Assembly (NCBI GenBank): GCA_945907245.1
Contig: CAMDTB010000026.1
Coordinates: 1 to 45,024, forward strand
Length of the DNA stretch: 45,024 bases
Source of the DNA: Rhizobium sp. Q54
Lineage (GTDB): Bacteria; Pseudomonadota; Alphaproteobacteria; SMXS01
Direction of reading: 5' to 3'
Below the pieces are notes generated by a model. The model was not told the origin of the DNA, did not search any database, and was given only the letters and a program-made list of their open reading frames with translations. The position numbers and the translations under genes were made by a program. Below, piece by piece: positions 1 through 8,094 of this stretch (its first letter is position 1; the number at the start of each line of letters is the position of its first letter).

Positions 1-1
1 A

Positions 2-235
2 TTATACCAACCTGCGACAGCGCAAGTCGATACACCTTTTGGGGCATTTGGACGCTACGACGTCCCCGCCCTTACGGCTATGGCTGAAGCTGGGAGCGCC
101 AGCGCGCAGCAGAACCTCGGCGCAACGTCAGGAGATGCGTCTGCCGTGAAGAACCGCGACATAGTCGCCTCCAAGATGACACCAGCGCAGATCGCTGAAG
201 CGCAGCGGCTGGCTAGCGCATGGCGGAAGAAGTGA
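2..235 (+). CDS. Sel1-repeat (TPR-like) protein, C-terminal fragment
   Basis: An open frame runs in from the left edge and ends at TGA 233-235, giving 77 residues with no start in the window. The text AGSASAQQNLGA and GDASAVKNRDIVASKMTPAQ resembles the last Sel1/TPR-like repeat and the usual tail of Sel1 proteins, in which a 'MTPAQIAEAQRLA' helix ends the chain a few residues before the stop. Such proteins are usually exported or periplasmic scaffolds, but the signal region lies outside the window, so location and partner are unknown. The family call rests on this tail motif alone. Confidence 0.6.
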   Translation, partial: LYQPATAQVDTPFGAFGRYDVPALTAMAEAGSASAQQNLGATSGDASAVKNRDIVASKMTPAQIAEAQRLASAWRKK

Positions 236-640
236 CCCAACGAGCGAAACAGTATGTAGAAGGAAGCGTGGGTCCCATCTGAGCAAAACGGGGGGTGCCG
301 GGTTGATACCCCGGCCAGAACCCGCGCCGTGAAACCTTGATTACCCCAAGTGCTCGATCTGAGCAGGTAATCCTAATTTTAAAATTTTGGCTCAGCAAAA
401 ATTTCTCACGGCACCAGCCTGTGACTGGTGGCCAGTGCACTGGCCCATACCCCCCGGGGGGGCAGGCGCGCTGTTGAATCTGGACAGCTGCTGCTTGGGG
501 AAGCCGGCCGGGCCCTTTCTTCGCGATCTCGCCAGAGGATGCTCTAATTCTCGTCCACGGCCACGAAGTATGCTCGCCTGATGCCTATCTGATGCCTAGC
601 TACTAATCTGGTCCAAGCCCATCGTCGCCGCCAGAAACAG
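236..640. other. Gene-poor intergenic stretch
   Basis: No convincing gene is seen. The short frames here lack ribosome sites and recognisable protein text. A GC hairpin (GCCGGG / CCCGGC, 297-315) lies about 60 bases after the Sel1 stop but has no T-tract. A local AT-rich patch (about 370-405, including TTTTAAAATTTT) is unlike the rest of the window. A ten-base direct repeat CTGATGCCTA occurs at about 579-588 and 590-599. This is the 3' side of tRNA-Arg(ACG), a common integration position, but no integrase or att duplication could be found. Confidence 0.5.
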
Positions 641-677
641 AAACCCCCGCCAAGTCATTGAGACTTAACAGGGGTTT
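641..677 (-). terminator. Intrinsic terminator of tRNA-Arg(ACG)
   Basis: Read on the minus strand just after the CCA end of the tRNA, the sequence forms AAACCCC / GGGGTTT outer arms (671-677 with 641-647). An inner AAGTC / GACTT stem (662-666 with 652-656) closes a five-base loop. A moderately T-rich run (TTTCTGTTTCT) follows. Position and shape fit a rho-independent terminator for the single tRNA transcript. Confidence 0.7.
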
Positions 678-678
678 G

Positions 679-755
679 TGGCGCGCCCGGACGGATTCGA
701 ACCGCCGACCCCCAGATTCGTAGTCTGGTGCTCTATCCAGCTGAGCTACGGGCGC
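679..755 (-). tRNA. tRNA-Arg, anticodon ACG
   Basis: On the minus strand a 77-base tRNA folds with acceptor stem GCGCCCG/CGGGCGC, D-arm text TAGCTCAGCTGGATAGAG, anticodon stem CCAGA/TCTGG with loop CTACGAA (anticodon ACG) and T-loop GGTTCGAATCC. The discriminator base is G and CCA is encoded at 681-679. A34 would normally be converted to inosine by TadA so that CGU, CGC and CGA are read. It stands alone, with its terminator directly downstream. Confidence 0.97.
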
Positions 756-938
756 CTGTGGTAGGCGGCGGAACCTACTCAAATCGTCCGGCCATTGCAA
801 GCCCGCTGGGAGACCCTTCGTTCGATCGCCCTTGAACCATGCACGCCGCGGCCGACGTCTTGCCAAAGAACGACGTCGGCTGACGAATGGCAGGGCAGGA
901 CGATGGCGCAGGTTGAATGCTTGTAGGGTCCGGAACGA

Positions 939-2006
939 ATGCCTAAGATCGCCGGATCCGTGAAATCTTTCCCCAGCCGTATCATGCCCGTTCCGATGAG
1001 CCGCTGCCTGGTGGGCCTGGCCACCCTCGTTCTCGCCGGCTGCGAAAGCAGCGGGTCGTGGCCGAATCTTGCCGATGTGCCGCCCGAGGTGAAGCCCGGC
1101 TTCCAGCAGGCCTCGACCCTGGCACCGCCGCCGGCGCCCGCGCCGCCGGCCACGCCCACCGAGGCGCAGGCAGCGATGGCGAAGGCGTCGACCGCGGTCG
1201 CCGGCCTGGGCGCGAAGCTCGACCAGCACCGCAACCGGTTCGCCCAACTGCGGCAGGACCTTGACGGCCGGTCCGCCCTGCTCGACCGCGACGTCGCCGC
1301 CGGCAAAGGCATGTCATCGGACGGCTGGAGCAAGGCGCAGGCCGACCTGTCGCGGCTCAACGCCGACGTGGACACCCTGCGCGACCTGCGCGAGGACGTG
1401 GGCGCGGACGCCGCCGCCGCCGCCGGCCTTGTCGCCGACCTGGAGCCCGTCGGCCGCGCGACCCTGGACGAGGCGCCGAAGCGCCGGCTCGACACCCTGC
1501 GCGGCGCCGTCGACACGGTGCTGGCGGGGCTGGGATCGCTCGACCGCGACATCGGCGACGCCATGGCGCACTGGCAGGACAGGACCTCGGCTCAGGCCGG
1601 AAACCTCGACCGCGCGCCGCCGCCGCTCGCCGGAAGCCCGTCCGCCGTCGATTCCGCTGCCGAGCCGGCGCGGCCGGAGGTGCGCAAGCCCCGGCCGAAG
1701 CCGCCGGTCGCGGCGCTGGCCAGCGGCCCGCGCGACAGCGGCGACCGCTTCAAGGGCCGCCAGCCGCTGGTCACGCTGAGCTTCGAGGACCCGAACCTGG
1801 AGTTCGAGACCAGGCTGCGCGGCCTGGTCGACAAGGTGCGCGCGCAATATCCGGACATCGCGTTCGACATCGAGACCATCGGCGCGCCGCCCGCCCAGCT
1901 CGGCAAGGTGCGCGGGATGCTGAAGGAACTCGCGATTCCCAACGACGTGTACGTCACGCCGGTGAAGCCCGGCGCGGCGCCGGCGATCAGACTCTATCCC
2001 AGGTAG
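939..2006 (+). CDS. Putative outer-membrane lipoprotein with coiled-coil region
   Basis: The 355-codon frame encodes a lipoprotein signal: hydrophobic CLVGLATLVLAGC with a cysteine suited to lipidation after LAG. Start choice is open: ATG 939 gives a long leader, while ATG 984 or 996 (MSRCLVG...) gives a normal-length signal peptide; none has a strong ribosome site. The middle is Ala/Asp/Arg/Leu-rich and likely helical or coiled-coil, followed by a Pro-rich linker. The last ~90 residues (LVTLSFEDPNLEFET..., FDIETIG) resemble an OmpA-like alpha/beta fold, but this is tentative. It converges tail-to-tail with the peptidase gene with only three bases between stops. Function not recognised. Confidence 0.75.
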   Translation: MPKIAGSVKSFPSRIMPVPMSRCLVGLATLVLAGCESSGSWPNLADVPPEVKPGFQQASTLAPPPAPAPPATPTEAQAAMAKASTAVAGLGAKLDQHRNRFAQLRQDLDGRSALLDRDVAAGKGMSSDGWSKAQADLSRLNADVDTLRDLREDVGADAAAAAGLVADLEPVGRATLDEAPKRRLDTLRGAVDTVLAGLGSLDRDIGDAMAHWQDRTSAQAGNLDRAPPPLAGSPSAVDSAAEPARPEVRKPRPKPPVAALASGPRDSGDRFKGRQPLVTLSFEDPNLEFETRLRGLVDKVRAQYPDIAFDIETIGAPPAQLGKVRGMLKELAIPNDVYVTPVKPGAAPAIRLYPR

Positions 2007-2009
2007 CGT

Positions 2010-3008
2010 TCAGGAGGCCGCGGCGTCGCGGTAACCCGGCTTGTCCCCCAGCGTGCGCGCCTCGTAGACGGCGCGGGCGATGGCGCGGGCCAGGCAATCG
2101 GCGGCCAGCGCGCCGACCTGCGCCAGCAGCAGCGGGTCGACGGTCCGCTGCAAGGCGCCGGTCGACAGCGCGAAGACCGTGTCGCCGTCGAACGGCGTAT
2201 GGGCCGGGCGCACGGCGCGGGCGATGCCGTCCTGCGCCATCATGGCGACGCGCTTCGCCTGCGACGGCGTGAGCGCCAGGTTGGTCGCCACCACCGCGAT
2301 GGTGGTGTTGGCCAGCGCGGGCCGGTAGTCGGGAAACCCGGACGGCAGCGGGTCCGGCGTCATGCCGGGCGCGCCCCGGCCGCCCAGCTCGCCCGCCATT
2401 TCCAGCGGCCAGCACCAGAACGCGCTGGTGCCGGGAATCACCACCTCGCCGAACGGATTCGCGCCGACCAGCGCGCCGACCTGGAGGCCGTCATCGGTGA
2501 AGACGGACGCGCTGCCCAGCCCGCCCTTGAGCGCGCCGGCCTTGGCGCCAAGCCCGGCGCCCACATTGCCGAGCTGGAAATCGCGCGACGCGGCCTCACA
2601 GGCGGCGCGGCCCAGCGCCGGATAGGGATTGGCCTCGCCCCAGCCCTTGTCGCCGCCATTGGCCAGGTCGAACAGGATCGCCGCCGGCACCACCGGCACC
2701 GGACGCGGCCCCAACGGCAGGCCGACACCGCGCGCCGACAACCAGCCGGTCACGCCGTCGGCCGCCGCCAGCCCGAACACGGAGCCGCCGCTGAGCACCA
2801 CCGCGTGGAACTTCTCGACCAGCGTGTCGGGCGCGAGCGCTTCCGTATCGCGGGTACCGGGTCCGCCGCCGCGCACGTCGACCGCCATCACGGCCGGCGC
2901 GTCCGGCAGCACCACGGTGGTGCCGGTGCGAATCCCGTGATCCTCGGCGTTGCCGACCAGCAGGCCGTCCAGATCGGTGATGAGATTGCGCGGTCCAGGC
3001 CTTATCAT
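2010..3008 (-). CDS. P1 family (DmpA/NylC-like) peptidase
   Basis: This 332-residue enzyme belongs to the N-terminal-nucleophile-like S58/P1 family, which includes DmpA aminopeptidase and the nylon-oligomer hydrolase NylC. Supporting text includes VGNAEDHGIRTGTTVVL near the start, RGGGPGTRDTE (46-56), LSGGSVFGLAAADGV (72-86) and GAGLGAKAGALKGGLGSA (150-167). NylC-type enzymes self-cleave before a threonine in an Asn-Thr-Thr motif; here that is N234/T235 in ALANTTIAVVATN. Cleavage there would give chains of about 234 and 98 residues. There is no signal peptide, so it is probably cytoplasmic. Its start is divergent from gamma-glutamyltransferase. The substrate cannot be read from sequence. Confidence 0.9.
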   Translation of the reverse strand: MIRPGPRNLITDLDGLLVGNAEDHGIRTGTTVVLPDAPAVMAVDVRGGGPGTRDTEALAPDTLVEKFHAVVLSGGSVFGLAAADGVTGWLSARGVGLPLGPRPVPVVPAAILFDLANGGDKGWGEANPYPALGRAACEAASRDFQLGNVGAGLGAKAGALKGGLGSASVFTDDGLQVGALVGANPFGEVVIPGTSAFWCWPLEMAGELGGRGAPGMTPDPLPSGFPDYRPALANTTIAVVATNLALTPSQAKRVAMMAQDGIARAVRPAHTPFDGDTVFALSTGALQRTVDPLLLAQVGALAADCLARAIARAVYEARTLGDKPGYRDAAAS

Positions 3009-3067
3009 GCCGCCACCGTACCGCCTGCCCCCGAGGCACTCAAAGGACTATCAACCGAAGGATGACC

Positions 3068-4831
3068 ATGACCGCCCGCTTCGTGCTGCCACGCCTTCCG
3101 CTGATCGGCGTCCTGCTGCTGCTGCCGTTCGCTGCCTTCGCCGAGGCGCCCAGGCCGATCGCCGAACCCTCGGAGGCGATCGTCGCGAAGCCGCCGGTCC
3201 TGGCGAAGACCCAGATGGTGGCCTCGGCCAATCCATACGCTACGGACGCCGGCCTCGACATCCTGCGGCGCGGCGGCAGCGCGGTCGACGCGGCGGTCAC
3301 CGTGCAGCTGGTGCTGACCCTGGTCGAGCCGCAATCTTCGGGCATCGGCGGCGGCGCGTTCCTGCTGTACTGGGACGACCAGGCGAAGCAGCTGCTGGCC
3401 TATGACGGCCGCGAGACCGCGCCGTCGGCCGTCGACCAGACGCTCTTCCTCGATGCCGAGGGCAAGCCGCGCCCCAAGGGCGAGGCGATCCCCGGCGGCC
3501 AGTCGGCCGGCGTGCCCGGGGTGATCCGCATGCTGGCCATGGCTCACAAGACGCACGGCAAGCTGCCCTGGGCCGAGCTGTTCAAGCCGGCCATCAAGCT
3601 GGCGCGGGACGGGTTCGTGGTGTCGCCGCGCTTCACCTACCTGGTCAGCACCGACAAGCACCTGAAGAAATTTCCCGCGTCGGCAGCCTATTTCTTCGAC
3701 GCCAGGGGCGAGCCGGTGCAGCCGGGCACGCTGCTGAAGAACCCGGCGCTGGCCGACACGCTGGAGGCCGTCGCGGCCGATCCCGAGGCGTTCTACACCG
3801 GCCCCATTGCCGCCGACATCGCCGCGGCCGTACAGAACGCGCCGGTCAATCCGGGCAAGCTGACCGAGGCGGACATCGCCGCCTATGAGCCCAAGCTGCG
3901 CGAGCCGGTCTGCCTGCCCTACCGGGTGTGGAAGATCTGCGGCATGGGCCCGCCGTCGTCGGGCGGCATCGCCGTCGGCCAGACGCTTGGCATCCTGGAG
4001 GGCCTCGACATCGGCGCCACGAAGCCGGCGAGCGCCGAAGCGGTCAATCTGTTCGCCGAGGCGGCGCGGCTGGCCTATGCGGACCGGGCGACCTGGCTGG
4101 GCGACACCGATTTCGTCGATGTGCCGGTGGCCGGGCTGATCGATCCGGGCTACATCGCCAGCCGCCGCGCGCTGATCACGCCCGGTTCGGTGATGCAGGA
4201 CGCGCCCGCCGGCATGCCGCCCGGCGCGACACAGGCCTACCGCACCGTCGAGCCGTCGGAGGTTCCGGCGACCACGCACTTCTCCATCGTCGACCGCTGG
4301 GGCGGCACCGTGGCCATGACGGCGAGCATCGAGGACGCGTTCGGCGACCGGATGATGGTGCGCGGCTTCCTGCTGAACAACGAGCTGACGGACTTCAGCT
4401 TCGCGCCCGAGGACGACGGCAGGCCAGTCGCCAACCGGGTGCAGGGCGGCAAGCGGCCGCTGAGCTCCATGTCGCCCACTATCGTGTTCGACGCGCAGGG
4501 CCGCCCGGTCGCCACCGTCGGTTCGCCCGGCGGGCCGCTGATCATCGGCTTCGTCGCCAAGACGCTGGTCGGCGTTCTGGAGTGGAAGCTGAACATCCAG
4601 GACGCCATCGCCCTGCCCAACCTGGTCTATTTCGGCGGCAAGCTGATCATGGAGCGGGGCAGCATCCTGTGGCGGCAGAAGGATGCGCTGGTGGCCATGG
4701 GCTACACGTTGCAGGAAGGGTCGCTGGCGAGCGGCCTGCACGGCATCCTCATCCACTACGACGACAAGGGCGGCCGGACGCTGGAGGGCGGCGCGGACCC
4801 GCGGCGCGAGGGCATCGCGGCTGGCGACTGA
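3068..4831 (+). CDS. ggt: Gamma-glutamyltransferase (periplasmic)
   Basis: Gamma-glutamyltranspeptidase hydrolyses or transfers the gamma-glutamyl group of glutathione in the periplasm. A signal peptide of about 25 residues ends at PFAAFA. The autocatalytic nucleophile is the first Thr of TTHFSIVD (about residue 402), where the precursor is cut into large and small chains. The small chain carries the family motifs PLSSMSPTIV and GSPGGPLII. The total of 587 residues is normal for the family. ATG 3068 is preferred over ATG 3062 because the AAGG ribosome site then has proper spacing; the difference is two residues. It is divergent from the P1 peptidase and convergent with the ParA gene. Confidence 0.95.
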   Translation: MTARFVLPRLPLIGVLLLLPFAAFAEAPRPIAEPSEAIVAKPPVLAKTQMVASANPYATDAGLDILRRGGSAVDAAVTVQLVLTLVEPQSSGIGGGAFLLYWDDQAKQLLAYDGRETAPSAVDQTLFLDAEGKPRPKGEAIPGGQSAGVPGVIRMLAMAHKTHGKLPWAELFKPAIKLARDGFVVSPRFTYLVSTDKHLKKFPASAAYFFDARGEPVQPGTLLKNPALADTLEAVAADPEAFYTGPIAADIAAAVQNAPVNPGKLTEADIAAYEPKLREPVCLPYRVWKICGMGPPSSGGIAVGQTLGILEGLDIGATKPASAEAVNLFAEAARLAYADRATWLGDTDFVDVPVAGLIDPGYIASRRALITPGSVMQDAPAGMPPGATQAYRTVEPSEVPATTHFSIVDRWGGTVAMTASIEDAFGDRMMVRGFLLNNELTDFSFAPEDDGRPVANRVQGGKRPLSSMSPTIVFDAQGRPVATVGSPGGPLIIGFVAKTLVGVLEWKLNIQDAIALPNLVYFGGKLIMERGSILWRQKDALVAMGYTLQEGSLASGLHGILIHYDDKGGRTLEGGADPRREGIAAGD

Positions 4832-4836
4832 GCGGC

Positions 4837-5469
4837 CTAAAGCGCGTTCAGAATCTCGGCGGCGAGCGCCCTGATCTCGAGGGCGGCGACGCTGGACGGC
4901 TGGGATTCGGTGACGCCCTGGCCGTCGAGCAGGCTGGCGGCGAAGGCCATGCGGTTGCCCAGGCAGGCTTCGGCCAGCGGCAGCTTGTCCTTGTGCAGCC
5001 GGGCGCGCATCTCGTCGGCCATCTTGCCGCGCGGCGGCACCCGGTTGAGCACCAGCAGGACCTTGGCTTTCTCGCGCTCAGCCATCTGCAGCGTGGCGCG
5101 CATGGCCCAGACATCCATGGGACTGAGCTGCACCGGCACCACGACCAGATCGGCCTCGCGGATGGCGAGGCGCGCGGCGGTTTCGGCATGGGGCGGGCTG
5201 TCGATCAGGATGATGTCCGCCGATCCCCTGGCGCGGGAAATCTCGCTGGCCGACTTCCAGCCCTCGAAGCTGGAGAACGCCAGCGACTCCTGCCTGCCGT
5301 GCAGCTGCTCGCGCATCTCGAACCAGGCGGTGAGACTTTTCTGCGGATCGACATCGAACAAGGCCACCTTCTTGCCCATGCCGGCGAGCGCCACGCCCAG
5401 ATGGGCGGCCAGCGTGGTCTTGCCGGCGCCACCCTTCTGCTGGGCAACGGCGATGGTTTTGGCGGCCAT
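4837..5469 (-). CDS. ParA family ATPase (orphan, no ParB nearby)
   Basis: This 210-residue protein has the deviant Walker A motif KGGAGKTT (12-19) preceded by IAVAQQ, then LFDVDPQKS (switch I) and ILIDSPPH (Walker B-like), all typical of ParA/MinD-type ATPases. Such ATPases dimerise on ATP and position DNA or protein cargo on the nucleoid. No parB, parS-like cluster or chemotaxis gene is adjacent, so the cargo is unknown. It lies 88 bases downstream of the sensor kinase on the same strand, but has its own promoter-like sequence. It could be a cargo-positioning ParA rather than the chromosomal segregation protein, which normally sits with parB. Confidence 0.88.
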   Translation of the reverse strand: MAAKTIAVAQQKGGAGKTTLAAHLGVALAGMGKKVALFDVDPQKSLTAWFEMREQLHGRQESLAFSSFEGWKSASEISRARGSADIILIDSPPHAETAARLAIREADLVVVPVQLSPMDVWAMRATLQMAEREKAKVLLVLNRVPPRGKMADEMRARLHKDKLPLAEACLGNRMAFAASLLDGQGVTESQPSSVAALEIRALAAEILNAL

Positions 5470-5501
5470 GGATGTTCCTTGTCGACGGTGTTACGCCGGC
5501 G

Positions 5502-5533
5502 ACTCTAGTCAAACCTATGCTGCATTGCAACAT
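5502..5533 (-). promoter_or_regulatory. Promoter and palindromic operator of the parA-like gene
   Basis: On the minus strand TTGCAA (5530-5525) and TAGAGT (5507-5502) are 17 bases apart, close to a sigma-70 promoter, 32 bases upstream of the ATG. The -35 box sits inside a 17-base near-palindrome at 5517-5533 (ATGTTGCA / TGCAGCAT, seven of eight arm positions matching), which looks like a repressor site. ParA-type proteins or a partner might autoregulate here; this is inference. Confidence 0.5.
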
Positions 5534-5557
5534 AAGTGCGGCGCCCGGCATTCCGCC

Positions 5558-6955
5558 TCAGCCGACGGCCGAGCGCAGTTGCACCTCCCGGCCCAGCGGC
5601 AGGTGCAGCCGGAAGATGGTGCCGCCCGCGTCGGACTTGACCAGCCTGATCTCGCCGCCATGGGCGTGGGCGATCTCCTGGACGTTGACCAGGCCAAGCC
5701 CGGCGCCATGGGCATGGGTGGTGGCCTTGAACGGCTTGAACAGGTTCTCGCGGGCGTGGTCGGGCATGCCCGGCCCGGTATCGGCGATCTCGATGACCGA
5801 CTGGGCGCCCGTGTCGTCGCAGCGGACGGCGATCTCGCCGAAGCCGTCGCCGATCGCCTCCACCGAATTACGCATCAGGTTCTGCAGCGCCCGGAACAGG
5901 TGCTCCGGGTCGCCCTCGATCTCCATGTGCGGGCTGACATGGTTGAGGAACATGGGATTCGACTCCTCCATGAGACCAACCGACCGGCCCACCTCGTCCA
6001 CCAGCGGCCGCAGGGCGAAACGGACCAACCGCGGGCGCAACTCCTGCGGCCGGCCGAACTTCAGCGTGTCCGTGCAGATCTCGATGGCCCGGTCGATGGA
6101 CCGCATCAGGGTCACCGAAATGGTGCGGACCGCCGGGTCGTTGTTCTGGGTCAGACGGTTGGATACCAGCCGCGCGGTCGACAGGATGTTGCGCAGATCG
6201 TGGTTCACCTTGGCCACGGCCTCGCCCAGGGTGGCCAGGCCATGCTTTTGCGCCAGCGCGTGACGAATCTGCTCCTCCATGGCGCGCAGGCTCCGCTGGA
6301 GCGTGCCGATCTCGTCGCGGCGGGTCGATTGCGGGATCACGCGCAGCACGTCTTCGGGCGCCGCGCTGAACTCCGCCACATGCGAGGCCAGTCCCTGCAG
6401 CGGCCGGATGAGCACCCGCAGCAGGGTGAAGTACACCAACGCCGCGACGCAAAGCGACAGCAGCAGCGAGACCAGCAGCAGGTGCTGGGCATGGCCGACG
6501 AGCGCGGCCCGCAGCGGCGCCTCGTCGACCACGACGGAGACATGGCCGGGACCATTCCTCGCCGCGCCGGTGACGCGGACCATGCCCTTGCTGCCATTGA
6601 ACAGGATGTCGAGGCTGTCGCGGACCAGTTCCGCCCGGGACGATGAGCCCAGGTCGTATTGGGCGCCGAGCGGGCCTTCGTGCCGGATTCCAAGTTCGAG
6701 CAGCCGCCCGTCGACGCGCCGGAAGCTGACGCTCTCGACCATGGCTGCGGCCAGCGCCTCGTCGCCCACGGCCGGATCGACACGGCCACTGTCAGGAGTC
6801 GCGGCCACCAGGCTGGCGATCTGCGCGCCCCCCAGGCGCTCGGTCAGCCAGTCGCGGCGAAAGGCTGCTACGGATGACACGACGATCACCACGTCCACCA
6901 GTGCCACGAACACAATGGTCAGCACCAACAGCCGTGCCGACAGGCTACCGAGCAT
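5558..6955 (-). CDS. Membrane sensor histidine kinase
   Basis: The 465-residue protein has a first membrane helix at about 8-31, an extracytoplasmic sensor region of about 120 residues, a second helix at about 158-180 and a HAMP-like linker. The kinase core shows the H-box VNHDLRN (phospho-acceptor His252), N-box LQNLMRNSVEAIGD (Asn363), G1 DTGPGM (392-397) and G2 GAGLGL (417-422). The start is placed at 6955 because GGGAGGA lies seven bases upstream; a longer frame has no such site. No response regulator gene is adjacent, so the partner is elsewhere. The sensor domain is not recognised and the signal is unknown. Confidence 0.93.
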   Translation of the reverse strand: MLGSLSARLLVLTIVFVALVDVVIVVSSVAAFRRDWLTERLGGAQIASLVAATPDSGRVDPAVGDEALAAAMVESVSFRRVDGRLLELGIRHEGPLGAQYDLGSSSRAELVRDSLDILFNGSKGMVRVTGAARNGPGHVSVVVDEAPLRAALVGHAQHLLLVSLLLSLCVAALVYFTLLRVLIRPLQGLASHVAEFSAAPEDVLRVIPQSTRRDEIGTLQRSLRAMEEQIRHALAQKHGLATLGEAVAKVNHDLRNILSTARLVSNRLTQNNDPAVRTISVTLMRSIDRAIEICTDTLKFGRPQELRPRLVRFALRPLVDEVGRSVGLMEESNPMFLNHVSPHMEIEGDPEHLFRALQNLMRNSVEAIGDGFGEIAVRCDDTGAQSVIEIADTGPGMPDHARENLFKPFKATTHAHGAGLGLVNVQEIAHAHGGEIRLVKSDAGGTIFRLHLPLGREVQLRSAVG

Positions 6956-7145
6956 CCGTCCTCCCGGGTCGCACCCGTTAAATCCCTCATATGATAACAG
7001 AATTCCGTGCGTTCGGATCAATTACAGCGCCGTATCGACATTTCGTTGCCAAACCGTGACACATGCCGGCATGTACGGCCCGGCCGCGCCCCGTGGCGCC
7101 GGCTGGGGCAAGTTTCGGCGCCATGATCCGGCGGGCGCGGGGCAA

Positions 7146-7174
7146 TTGACTTGACCGGGAGCAACCCTTATACA
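7146..7174 (+). promoter_or_regulatory. Sigma-70-type promoter of the rpmH operon
   Basis: TTGACT (7146-7151) and TATACA (7169-7174) are separated by exactly 17 bases and lie 55 bases upstream of rpmH. A second overlapping TTGACC begins at 7151 but would give too short a spacer. The rest of 6956-7229 contains the divergent leader of the kinase gene and no other gene. Confidence 0.75.
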
Positions 7175-7229
7175 GCGGCCCCTTGTAGAGCGACCTTCGA
7201 ATCCGGCAGCGGACGAACACGGAGTTGAC

Positions 7230-7364
7230 ATGAAACGCACTTACCAACCCTCGAAGCTGGTCCGCGCCCGGCGGCATGGCTTCCGCGCCCGCATGGCCAC
7301 CGTTGGCGGCCGCCTGGTCCTGAAGGCGCGCCGCGCCCGGGGACGCAAGCGCCTCAGCGCCTGA
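7230..7364 (+). CDS. rpmH: 50S ribosomal protein L34
   Basis: The 44-residue product begins [18 protein letters not shown] and ends GRKRLSA, the full canonical L34 sequence. It is a small, highly basic protein of the large ribosomal subunit that binds 23S rRNA. A GGAG ribosome site lies five bases before the ATG. It is the first gene of the conserved rpmH-rnpA-yidD-yidC block and is preceded by a good promoter. Confidence 0.98.
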   Translation: MKRTYQPSKLVRARRHGFRARMATVGGRLVLKARRARGRKRLSA

Positions 7365-7414
7365 TCGGCCGTTCCGGCGATATTTCAGGCCGGCGGCCTC
7401 GCCGGCCCTTCCCA

Positions 7415-7801
7415 ATGGCTGACACCGATACGGATATCGTCCCGCTCGACCGCTTGAAGCGGCGGGGCGATTTCCTGCGCGTGGCGCGCGGCGCCAAATG
7501 GGCCACGCCCGGACTGATCCTGCAGGCCGCTCCGCGGCCAACCGCCAAGGACGAAACCGCCTCTCCCGCCGCGCGCGTCGGCTTTACCGTCAGCCGCAAG
7601 GTTGGCGGCTCGGTGGAACGCAACCGCGCTCGCCGCCGCCTGCGCGAGGCCGCAAGGCTGGTCATGCCCGCCGGGGCGCGCCCGGCTATTGATTATGTGC
7701 TGATTGGCAGGCATACAACGCTCTCCCGTCCGTGGGCCCAGTTGGTCCACGACCTCGAAACCGCCCTGAGCCGCATCCGGATCGACGAGACCGCACGATG
7801 A
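7415..7801 (+). CDS. rnpA: Ribonuclease P protein component
   Basis: This 128-residue basic protein supports the RNase P RNA in trimming the 5' leader of tRNA precursors. The family signature runs [13 protein letters not shown] (69-81), preceded by [13 protein letters not shown], and [10 protein letters not shown] (14-23) is the usual N-terminal helix. It starts 50 bases after rpmH and its stop overlaps the yidD start as ATGA, implying translational coupling. No strong ribosome site is seen before ATG 7415, so a start slightly downstream cannot be excluded. Confidence 0.97.
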   Translation: MADTDTDIVPLDRLKRRGDFLRVARGAKWATPGLILQAAPRPTAKDETASPAARVGFTVSRKVGGSVERNRARRRLREAARLVMPAGARPAIDYVLIGRHTTLSRPWAQLVHDLETALSRIRIDETAR

Positions 7802-8094
7802 GAACGGCCTTAAGCTCCCTGTTGGCCCTGCCGGTGAAGTTCTACCGTTACTTCATCTCGCCCCTGCTGCCGCCGAGCTGCCGCTATGCGCCGACCTGCT
7901 CGGAATACGCGCTCGAGGCGCTGAAGCTGCACGGACCGCTGCGCGGTTCCTGGCTCACGCTCCGCCGCCTGGGCCGCTGCCATCCCTGGGGCGGTCACGG
8001 CTACGACCCCGTTCCCGCCGCCCGTCATGCCCATTCGCACGCGGGGGTCGATTGTCCCCACCATAACCCGCCAACCGGGAGCCAGCCGAGCTGA
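7798..8094 (+). CDS. yidD: Membrane protein insertion efficiency factor YidD
   Basis: The 98-residue product contains [20 protein letters not shown], then [12 protein letters not shown] and [18 protein letters not shown], which is the complete YidD family core with its conserved cysteines. YidD is a small inner-face membrane protein that helps YidC-dependent insertion. The start ATG overlaps the rnpA stop and the stop overlaps yidC as TGATG. After the core there is an extra tail of about 24 residues with six histidines and one cysteine, longer than in many homologues. Confidence 0.96.
   Translation: MRTALSSLLALPVKFYRYFISPLLPPSCRYAPTCSEYALEALKLHGPLRGSWLTLRRLGRCHPWGGHGYDPVPAARHAHSHAGVDCPHHNPPTGSQPS

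Noticed and set aside
387-581. 64-codon plus-strand frame in the gene-poor stretch
   Set aside because: No ribosome site, no recognisable protein text and ends in low-complexity Arg/Pro; likely chance.
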